Shown in pieces: positions 56,254 to 64,000 of a stretch of 64,000 nt of DNA (position 1 is its first letter; each line of letters starts with the position of its first letter). The stretch covers positions 3,977,752-4,041,751 of the forward strand of contig NC_005085.1 of the NCBI RefSeq assembly GCF_000007705.1, read 5' to 3'. The notes under the pieces were generated by a model. The model searched no databases. It was not told the DNA's origin and was given only the letters and a program-made list of their open reading frames with translations. The position numbers and the translations under genes are program-made. This DNA comes from Chromobacterium violaceum ATCC 12472. GTDB lineage: Bacteria > Pseudomonadota > Gammaproteobacteria > Burkholderiales > Chromobacteriaceae.

Positions 56254-57477
56254 ATGCCTCAAGCCGCTTTGCTACGCCGTCTTTCCCGTCCCTACCGCGG
56301 CCTGCCGCCCAGCGTCTACATCCAGGTCGTCTGCAGCTTCATCAACAACGTGGGCGGCATCTCCAAGCTGTTCCTGCCGCTGTATCTGCGCGAGAGCTAC
56401 CAGCTACCCTACAACCAGATCGGCATGCTGATGGCTTTCTACGGCGCCGGCATGCTGGCCGGTTCGCTGAAGGGCGGCAGCCTGACCGACCGCTTCGACA
56501 GCCGCGCGCTGGGCGTGCTGGCCCTGGCCGTGTCCGGCCTGTGCATGGTTTTGCTGGCGTTGCGGATTCCGGTGTGGCTGTTCATGCCGGTGCTGGTGCT
56601 GTCCGGCATGGCCGACGGCGGCTTCCGGCCGATCAACCAACGGCTGGCGCTGGAGCCCTGCGCGCCGCAGCAGCGTCCGGTGGCCCAGGGCATGATGCGG
56701 GTAGCCTTCAACCTGGGCGTGGCCATCGCCGGCGTCAGCAGCGGCTTCCTCGCCGCCTATGGCTACCAATGGGTGTACGCCGCCAATGCCGCCGGCACGC
56801 TGCTGGGTGCCTGCTGGATGGCCTGTTCCTACGCCCGCCGCGTGGAAAGCACCCGTCCGCAGAGGCGCCGGGCCGATGATGAAGACGCTTTGGCCGGCCC
56901 CTGGCGCGACGCGAGCTTTCTGCGCAGCATCCTGGCGCTGGTGCTGATCACGCTGGCCTTCGACCAGATGTACGTCACGCTGGCGCTGTTCCTGCGCGAA
57001 CACTACCAACTGGGGCCGCAATGGGTCGGCTACCTGTTCACCCTCAACGGCCTGATGGTGGTGGCGCTGCAGATTCCGATCAGCCGGCGCATCCTGCGCT
57101 GGGGGCTGGCGCGCAGCACCCAGCTGGGCGTGCTGCTGACCGGCTGCTCCTTCCTGTGGCTGAACGCCGGCCACGGCGTGCCGTGGGCGGTGCTGATGAT
57201 GATGACGCTGACCTTCGGCGAGCTGTTGCTGTCGCCCAGCTACGCCCATCTGGTGATGCACCGCTCCGAGGGCAGGCTGCGCGGCAGCTACCTGGGACTC
57301 TACAACGCGGCATGGAACGGAAGAACGCTGGTCGCGCCGGCGCTGGGCACCGCGCTCTATGGCCAGTTCGGAGGGCAAATGCTATGGTGGCTGTGCGCGC
57401 TGGCCGCCTGCCTGGGCGTGGCCATCCAGCACGGCGCGCTGAAAGCCATGCTCGCCCCCGCGGCGGAAAGGGGCTAA
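56254..57477 (+). CDS. MFS transporter
   Basis: A 407-residue protein with about twelve hydrophobic segments. Typical MFS features are the loop after helix 2 (GSLKGGSLTDRFDSRALG) and a long cytoplasmic loop after helix 6 (YARRVESTRPQRRRADDEDA). It resembles YdeE/YfcJ-like exporters of unknown substrate. The AT-rich 127-base region upstream probably holds its promoter. It is convergent with the diguanylate cyclase pair. Confidence 0.88.
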   Translation: MPQAALLRRLSRPYRGLPPSVYIQVVCSFINNVGGISKLFLPLYLRESYQLPYNQIGMLMAFYGAGMLAGSLKGGSLTDRFDSRALGVLALAVSGLCMVLLALRIPVWLFMPVLVLSGMADGGFRPINQRLALEPCAPQQRPVAQGMMRVAFNLGVAIAGVSSGFLAAYGYQWVYAANAAGTLLGACWMACSYARRVESTRPQRRRADDEDALAGPWRDASFLRSILALVLITLAFDQMYVTLALFLREHYQLGPQWVGYLFTLNGLMVVALQIPISRRILRWGLARSTQLGVLLTGCSFLWLNAGHGVPWAVLMMMTLTFGELLLSPSYAHLVMHRSEGRLRGSYLGLYNAAWNGRTLVAPALGTALYGQFGGQMLWWLCALAACLGVAIQHGALKAMLAPAAERG

Positions 57478-57501
57478 GGCCCGTCAACGCGGATCCAGAC
57501 C

Positions 57502-58722
57502 CTAGATGTCATCCATCGGAGACGCCAGGCAGACCCGGTTGCGCCCGCCCTGCTTGGCGCGGTACAGCGCCACGTCGGCCCGCTTCAGGCATTGCCGCAC
57601 CAGGTCGCCCGGCTGGCAGCCTACCACCCCCACCGACATCGTCTGCACCCGTCCCACCGGCAACCCCTCCAGGCTGGACGTGGAAAGCAGGGTCCTCACC
57701 TCCTCCATCAGGCTCAGCAGCTCCAGCCCGTCCCGGTCCGGCGCCAGCACCGCGAACTCCTCGCCGCCGTATCGCGCCAGAATGCAGCCTTCCGGCAAGC
57801 GGCTTTCGATCAGCCTGGCCGTCTGACACAGCAGCCGGTCCCCCGCCAGGTGGCCGAAGGTATCGTTCACCTGCTTGAAATGGTCGAGATCCAGCATCGC
57901 CAGCGACCAGGGACGTCCGCTGGCCAGGCTGGCTTCGGCGCAGCGGTCCAGCCTCTCGCGCAATGCCCGCTGGTTGTAGCAGCCGGTCAGGGCATCGCTC
58001 TCCGCAAGCTTTTTCATCTGCTGCAGCGCGCTCTGCAGCACCTGCTGCCGCTTTTCCAGCAGGGCCTTTTTGCCCATGCTCTCCCGATGCAGGGCCTGCA
58101 CCGAGGCCAGCATGCTCTCGTTGCGCTCGCTCAGGTTGGCGGTATCCTGCAGCTGGCGGTGAAAACTCTGCAGGAATTCCCATTGCACCAGGATATAGAT
58201 GGCGGACCCCACCATCAGGGCCAGGTACAGGCTGCCGCCCTCACTGTAAAGCCGGTACAAGGGATACGCCCAGTATCCGACCAAATGGGCGCGCAGCATG
58301 TCCCGGCATGGCGCCAACAGCAGGGAAAGCAGCGCCGAGGCGCCCACCAGCCACAGCAGGGTCACCATCCGGTACGGCTCGTCCTGGTCTGGCAGCATCA
58401 GCCACATGATGGCGGGCCAAGCCATGCTGTTCGCCAGCATCACCCCCCGCAGCGCCAGGTAGCGGCGCCAGGTCTGCCACAAGGACAATGGCTCGTTGCC
58501 GAAGCGCTCGCACAACTTGCGCAGCCACAACTGCATCGCCAGGAAAGGCAGCGCCCATGCCAGCCCCCTCACCCACGGCACCTGGGGCAGCATCAGCAGC
58601 ACGAACAAGGGAATGGTGAGGAAGGATTGCCAAATCGACAGCCTGAGCATGCCCACCATCTCCCGCGCCAGCTCCGCCTCCTGCCGGCCGAAGACGATAG
58701 GCTCGCGATCGATCCGCGTCAT
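57502..58722 (-). CDS. Membrane diguanylate cyclase (GGDEF)
   Basis: A 406-residue protein. The N-terminal half has about six hydrophobic helices, then a coiled-coil-like linker (SMGKKALLEKRQQVLQSALQ). The GGDEF domain contains SDALTGCYNQRALRERLDRC, MLDLDHFKQVNDTFGHLAGD and the active-site YGGEEFAVLAP. No RxxD inhibitory site is evident to me. Its start overlaps the stop of the upstream cyclase gene by four bases (ATGA). Confidence 0.92.
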   Translation of the reverse strand: MTRIDREPIVFGRQEAELAREMVGMLRLSIWQSFLTIPLFVLLMLPQVPWVRGLAWALPFLAMQLWLRKLCERFGNEPLSLWQTWRRYLALRGVMLANSMAWPAIMWLMLPDQDEPYRMVTLLWLVGASALLSLLLAPCRDMLRAHLVGYWAYPLYRLYSEGGSLYLALMVGSAIYILVQWEFLQSFHRQLQDTANLSERNESMLASVQALHRESMGKKALLEKRQQVLQSALQQMKKLAESDALTGCYNQRALRERLDRCAEASLASGRPWSLAMLDLDHFKQVNDTFGHLAGDRLLCQTARLIESRLPEGCILARYGGEEFAVLAPDRDGLELLSLMEEVRTLLSTSSLEGLPVGRVQTMSVGVVGCQPGDLVRQCLKRADVALYRAKQGGRNRVCLASPMDDI

Positions 58723-59921
58723 ATCGCGTCCTTCTCGGAGCAGACCCGATTGCGCCCCTGCGCCTTGGCCATGTACAAGGCGCTGTCCGCCCGCTGCAGC
58801 ATCGCGCCCAGATCGGTGCCCGGATACCAGCTGGCCACCCCGCAGGAGATGGTCACCGGCAGGATGCCGGTCAATGGCGTCCAGTCGTAATCGGCGATGG
58901 CCGAGCGCAAGGCGTCCATGCGGCGGAAATGCTCGCCGCCGTTGCAATCCGGCGTCACGAGCAGGAATTCCTCGCCGCCGTAGCGGGCGAACACTTCGCC
59001 TGGCTTCAGCGTGGCGCTGACGATCCGGCACAGCTGCTGCAGCACCTCGTCGCCGGTCGGGTGGCCGCATTCGTCGTTGATGCGTTTGAAGTAATCCAGG
59101 TCGATGATGGACAGCGCGAACGGCGCGCCCTGCTCCTCGGAACGCTGCAGCAGGCGCTCCAGCTCGGGCGTCAACGCCCGCATGTTGAAGACACCGGTCA
59201 ACGGATCGCGAACCGTCAGCTCGCGTATCCGCAGCAAGGTGGCGTCGAGCTCGTCGTTCTGCCGCTCCAGCTGCGCATTGCAGTCGTCCAGCTGCGCGCG
59301 TTCCTCTCCCAGCCGCCAGGACAACAGCTGGTTATCGACCCGATTCTTGATCGATTCCACCAGGAAACGATGCAGATGGGCGGTGAACTGGATCAGCACG
59401 CCGCTGAAGACCAGCACAGACACCCCGACCAGGTGCAGCAGCTGGTCATGGGAGTCGAACAGACGCGTCAGCATCAGCGCCCCCAAGATTCCTTCGAACA
59501 GGTAGAACAGCCTGCGCTTGCCGATCAGCAACGCGCCCTGCACCGCGCTGATCGCCAGCATCCACAGCAATACCACCAAGGCGTAGGTGATGTCGTCGTC
59601 GCGCATGATCAGCCAGGCCGAGCTGCCCCATCCCAGGCTGCTCGCCAGCAGGCAGGCGACAAAGCTGCGATACAGGACGGCGACGCGGTCGTCGTCGTCG
59701 TCGCGGCAACGCCTGGCCAGCATGGTGATCAGGTACTCCAGCGCCAGCAGCGGATAGATGAGCATGCCCCAGCGCAGCAAGCCAATGGTGGGCGCATGGC
59801 CCCATTGCAGCGCCTGCAGCACCAGCACGCCGGGAAAGGCATAGGGCAGGCAGTCGCCGGAGGCGCGCATCACCTGCAGCCTGGATTCCCGCTCCACCAT
59901 TCGCCGCCTGGTCGCTTGCAC
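58719..59921 (-). CDS. Membrane diguanylate cyclase (GGDEF)
   Basis: A 400-residue protein with a GTG start preceded by a G-rich ribosome site; an ATG seven codons later is an alternative. About six membrane helices are followed by a coiled coil (LEERAQLDDCNAQL-type, ending RIRELTVRDPLTGVFNMRAL) and a GGDEF domain with IIDLDYFKRINDECGHPTGD and YGGEEFLLVTP. The architecture matches its downstream neighbour, suggesting an old tandem duplication. The upstream region has an inverted repeat CCCTAT/ATAGGG (59935-59959). Confidence 0.92.
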   Translation of the reverse strand: MQATRRRMVERESRLQVMRASGDCLPYAFPGVLVLQALQWGHAPTIGLLRWGMLIYPLLALEYLITMLARRCRDDDDDRVAVLYRSFVACLLASSLGWGSSAWLIMRDDDITYALVVLLWMLAISAVQGALLIGKRRLFYLFEGILGALMLTRLFDSHDQLLHLVGVSVLVFSGVLIQFTAHLHRFLVESIKNRVDNQLLSWRLGEERAQLDDCNAQLERQNDELDATLLRIRELTVRDPLTGVFNMRALTPELERLLQRSEEQGAPFALSIIDLDYFKRINDECGHPTGDEVLQQLCRIVSATLKPGEVFARYGGEEFLLVTPDCNGGEHFRRMDALRSAIADYDWTPLTGILPVTISCGVASWYPGTDLGAMLQRADSALYMAKAQGRNRVCSEKDAI

Positions 59922-59975
59922 TCCATCCCCCTAACCCTATGAATACTATTGTTATAGGGGACGGCGGCGGTCGAT

Positions 59976-60010
59976 AAAACAACACCCCGCCGGCTTGCGC
60001 GGGCGGGGTG
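59976..60010 (-). terminator. Intrinsic terminator after the peroxiredoxin gene
   Basis: On the minus strand, CACCCCGCC/GGCGGGGTG form a 9-bp stem with a 10-base loop followed by TTGTTTTA, 28 bases after the stop codon. Confidence 0.85.
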
Positions 60011-60037
60011 CGGGACGGAATCCGGGTCAGTCGCGGA

Positions 60038-60652
60038 TTACAGGTCCTTGGCGTTCTCGGCCAGGTAGGAAGCCACGCCTTCGGCGGACGGCTTCATGCC
60101 CTTCTTGCCCTTGTTCCAGCCAGCCGGGCACACTTCGCCGTGCTCTTCGGTGAATTGCAGCGCGTCGACCATGCGCAGCATTTCGTCGACGTTGCGGCCC
60201 AGCGGCAGGTTGTTCACCACTTGGTGCTGCACCACGCCGGACTTGTCGATCAGGAAGGAGCCGCGGAAAGCCACGCCGCCGTCGGCTTCAACATCGTAGG
60301 CCTTGCACAGGTCGTGCTGGATGTCTGCGACCAGGGTGTAGCCGACTTGGCCGATGCCGCCCTTTTCCACCGGGGTGTTGCGCCATGCGGCGTGGGTGAA
60401 CTGGCTGTCGATGGACACGCCGATCACTTCCACGTTCTTGGCCTTGAATTCGGCCAGGCGGTGGTCGAAGGCGATCAGTTCGGACGGGCAGACGAAGGTG
60501 AAGTCCAGCGGGTAGAAGAACACCACGGCGTACTTGCCGGCGGTGGCTTGCTTGAAGGAGTAGTTGTCTACGATCTCGCCATTGCCCAGCACGGCGGAGA
60601 AAGTCTTTTCACCAGCGAAGAACGGGGCTTGCTTGCCAACGAGTACGGCCAT
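60038..60652 (-). CDS. Typical 2-Cys peroxiredoxin (AhpC/Prx1 type)
   Basis: Reduces peroxides using two cysteines. It has 204 residues from MAVLVGKQAPFF at 60652. The peroxidatic Cys55 lies in FYPLDFTFVCPSELIAF and the resolving Cys175 in EEHGEVCPAGWNKGKKGM. VDEMLRMVDALQFTEEHGEV is the usual C-terminal block. No AhpF-type reductase gene is adjacent, so thioredoxin or another donor is likely. A sigma-70-like promoter lies upstream. Confidence 0.95.
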   Translation of the reverse strand: MAVLVGKQAPFFAGEKTFSAVLGNGEIVDNYSFKQATAGKYAVVFFYPLDFTFVCPSELIAFDHRLAEFKAKNVEVIGVSIDSQFTHAAWRNTPVEKGGIGQVGYTLVADIQHDLCKAYDVEADGGVAFRGSFLIDKSGVVQHQVVNNLPLGRNVDEMLRMVDALQFTEEHGEVCPAGWNKGKKGMKPSAEGVASYLAENAKDL

Positions 60653-60727
60653 TTTGATCTCCTTAAAGGTCTTGATATGACAACGTTTCCCTGATCGGGC
60701 ATCGGAAAACGCCGTGGATTGCGGAGC

Positions 60728-60757
60728 TTTATAAAACACTGCGTCCGAGCCCGGCAA
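60728..60757 (-). promoter_or_regulatory. Candidate promoter of the peroxiredoxin gene
   Basis: On the minus strand, TTGCCG (60757-60752), 18-base spacer, TATAAA (60733-60728), about 75 bases before the ATG. Just upstream of the -35 box (60768-60786) ATCG/GATA-type repeats occur where an activator such as OxyR would bind, but they do not clearly match an OxyR site. Confidence 0.5.
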
Positions 60758-60894
60758 ATTGTAAATCGATATCGTTGCGATAAAGTTTTGCAATCGCGGA
60801 GCGCGGAACCGCCCCGGCGGCGCGGGGGCCATTGTTTGAGATGGGGATCGCCGGCCTAAGTTTCAAGCCGACGGATATCAGCCGGCCGGGCGCG

Positions 60895-60926
60895 AAAAAA
60901 AAACGGACAGCAAGCTGTCCGTTTTT
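60895..60926 (-). terminator. Intrinsic terminator after aspS
   Basis: Stem AAAACGGACAGC/GCTGTCCGTTTT with a two-base AA gap and A/T runs on both sides, 18 bases after the aspS stop on the minus strand. Confidence 0.9.
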
Positions 60927-60944
60927 CCAGGCGATCCCGCCCAA

Positions 60945-62738
<1,794 letters not shown>

Positions 62739-62816
62739 TGGGTAAACCTTTTTGATTGAATTCTTCGAAGTTCCCGCTAGGGGACGACATGCTTAGGGGC
62801 TAGACAGGGTGACGGC

Positions 62817-63494
62817 CTAGCCCTGCCGATTATGTTCATCATTCAGCCGCGGGCGCTGAGCCTGCGGCGGCGGGTTCGGAACCACCACGCCCATGGAAAT
62901 GACGTACTTGAGCGCCTCATCGACGCTCATGTTCAGCTCGCGGGTGTCGCTGCGCGGCACCACGATGAAATAGCCGGAAGTGGGGTTCGGCGTGGTCGGC
63001 ACGTAAACGCTGACCAGCTCCTCGCCGCTCTCGGCGTGGCGCAGGATCTCCTGGGCCGGCGTGCCGGTCTGGAAGGCCACGGTCCAGGCGTTCTGGTGAG
63101 GCCAGCGCACCAGCAGCGCGTTCTTGAACGCGTTGCCGGAGTCGGACAGCAGCGTGTCGCTGACCTGCTTGACGCTGTTGTAGATGGAGCTGACCACCGG
63201 CGTGCGCGACAGCAGGCCGTGCCAGAACTCCACCAGGCGGCGGCCCAGCACGTTGGCGGCCAGCATGCCGGTGCCCATCACCACCAATACGGCGAATACC
63301 ACCCCGAGGCCGGGGATATGCATGCCGAACAGCCGCTCCGGACGCCATTCGGCCGGCAGCAGCGTCAGCGTCTGGTCCAGCGAACCGATGATCAGGTTCA
63401 GCACCCACAGGGTGATCGCCAGCGGCAGCCAGATCAGCAGGCCGGCGATCAGGTACCCCTTCAGGGTCATCTTGATTTGCGGGGGAACCGACAT
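62817..63494 (-). CDS. DUF502 family membrane protein
   Basis: A 225-residue protein with two N-terminal membrane helices (GYLIAGLLIWLPLAITLWVL and GVVFAVLVVMGTGMLAANVL). The DUF502 pattern follows: SRTPVVSSIYNSVKQVSDTL, NAFKNALLVRWP, VSVYVPTTPNPTSGYFIVVP and LNMSVDEALKYVISMGVVVP. Function is unknown. The start overlaps the FmdB gene stop by one base (TGATG). The fmdB-DUF502-aspS order is conserved in betaproteobacteria. Confidence 0.93.
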   Translation of the reverse strand: MSVPPQIKMTLKGYLIAGLLIWLPLAITLWVLNLIIGSLDQTLTLLPAEWRPERLFGMHIPGLGVVFAVLVVMGTGMLAANVLGRRLVEFWHGLLSRTPVVSSIYNSVKQVSDTLLSDSGNAFKNALLVRWPHQNAWTVAFQTGTPAQEILRHAESGEELVSVYVPTTPNPTSGYFIVVPRSDTRELNMSVDEALKYVISMGVVVPNPPPQAQRPRLNDEHNRQG

Positions 63495-63748
63495 CAGTCG
63501 CAACCGCAGCCGGCGCCGCAACTGTGGCCGCCGGCCGGGGCCGAGCCGCCGGACGCGCTCGACGAGCCGCCCTTGAAGTCGGTCGCGTACCAGCCCGAGC
63601 CCTTCAGCTGGAAGCCCGCGGCGGACAGCTGCTTATGGTAGTCGGCGCTGCCGCATTCCGGACAGGCGGCCACCGGGGCGTCGCTCAGTTTCTGCAGGTG
63701 TTCCTTGGCGACGCCACAGGCGCCGCAACGATATTCATAGATCGGCAT
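63494..63748 (-). CDS. FmdB-family zinc ribbon protein
   Basis: An 84-residue protein beginning MPIYEYRCGACG. The zinc ribbon uses CGACG and CPECGS; it continues with KQLSAAGFQLKGSGWYATDF and ends in a Gly/Ser/Cys tail (SCGAGCGCD). The family is a putative regulatory or nucleic-acid-binding group without assigned function. It leads the aspS transcript. Confidence 0.93.
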   Translation of the reverse strand: MPIYEYRCGACGVAKEHLQKLSDAPVAACPECGSADYHKQLSAAGFQLKGSGWYATDFKGGSSSASGGSAPAGGHSCGAGCGCD

Positions 63749-63982
63749 AGCTTTACTTTCCCGCCAATTGACCACAATGGCATAATACGCACGTTTGCTG
63801 CACTGCACCACATCCGGAACTAAACTCAGGACAGGTCTGACTGTACAGATGCGGCCGCCCGCTTTCAAATCAAGTGCGCCGCCTGCAAACCTGCCATTAT
63901 ATCCGACTGAAACGACAATACAAAAACCACTTTCAATCATTCTGCTGCAACACCGCCCTGCAACGCTATCCCGGAGGTCCAA
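63749..63982. other. Intergenic region upstream of fmdB-DUF502-aspS
   Basis: A 234-base divergent gap. On the minus strand TATTAT (around 63785) could be the -10 element for the fmdB transcript. The right half, before the plus-strand start at 63983, holds no repeat or hairpin that I can support. Confidence 0.4.
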
Positions 63983-64000
63983 ATGGTTTACCAAGAAGGT
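63983..64000 (+). CDS. Start of a plus-strand gene, truncated by the window edge
   Basis: ATG at 63983 with a strong GGAGG (63974-63978) five bases earlier, encoding MVYQEG before the window ends. The ribosome site makes a real gene start likely. Six residues are too few to identify the product. Confidence 0.55.

Overview
The window is about 64 kb of GC-rich (roughly 65 percent) chromosomal DNA from a betaproteobacterium. The genes are densely packed, and the gene orders (surE-pcm-nlpD-rpoS, fmdB-DUF502-aspS, mltG-tmk-holB-pilZ-tatD, deoCABD) and protein sequences suggest a member of the Chromobacterium/Neisseriales group. This taxonomic reading is an inference from memory. I see no rRNA, tRNA, insertion sequence, prophage or CRISPR array. 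It reads as core chromosome with a few lineage-specific genes.

Layout. 1-6.3 kb: a truncated CoA-binding acyl-CoA synthetase-like gene, a CDF metal exporter, nadA, then surE-pcm-nlpD-rpoS. 6.3-10.1 kb: a moxR/DUF58/transglutaminase operon. 10.1-18.6 kb: histone-deacetylase-like enzyme, lepB, plsY/folB, truncated haemoglobin, dadA, cheR, erpA, argC, rplM-rpsI. 18.6-19 kb: a noncoding interval with the rplM promoter and a candidate small RNA. 19-23.2 kb: the deo nucleoside operon. 23.4-32.6 kb: relA, mutY, an RNA methyltransferase with a very long repeat-rich N-terminus, marC, dctA and a cysteine-free thiol-peroxidase-like protein. 32.6-38.2 kb: ppsA and its regulator, yciH, an AraC/SnoaL-like pair. 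38.2-39.7 kb: trpS behind a tryptophan attenuator, followed by a frameshifted chorismate mutase. 39.8-45.4 kb: creA, a PhnP-like hydrolase, a Cys-rich secreted protein, tatD, pilZ, holB, tmk, mltG. 45.6-52.3 kb: modAB without modC, psiF, a FliD-like protein, GntR plus a CynX-type transporter. 52.3-64 kb: a YbbAP-type ABC transporter, tesA, an MFS transporter, two overlapping diguanylate cyclases, a 2-Cys peroxiredoxin, aspS, a DUF502 protein, an FmdB protein and the first codons of a plus-strand gene.

The strongest unusual signals are: (1) a complete ribosome-mediated attenuator ahead of trpS, with a 17-residue leader peptide holding three consecutive Trp codons and mutually exclusive 1:2, 2:3 and 3:4 pairings; (2) a candidate sRNA between rplM and deoD with promoter, CU-rich anti-Shine-Dalgarno tract and a T11 terminator; (3) an RlmL-type methyltransferase carrying about 490 residues of tandem Arg/Asp-rich repeats; (4) a Tpx-fold protein that has lost every catalytic residue and gained a charged helical tail; (5) a one-base deletion in a chorismate mutase gene immediately after trpS; (6) a hairpin that would bury the rpoS ribosome binding site.

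All calls come from reading the sequence by eye. Family assignments rest on remembered motifs, not on database searches.
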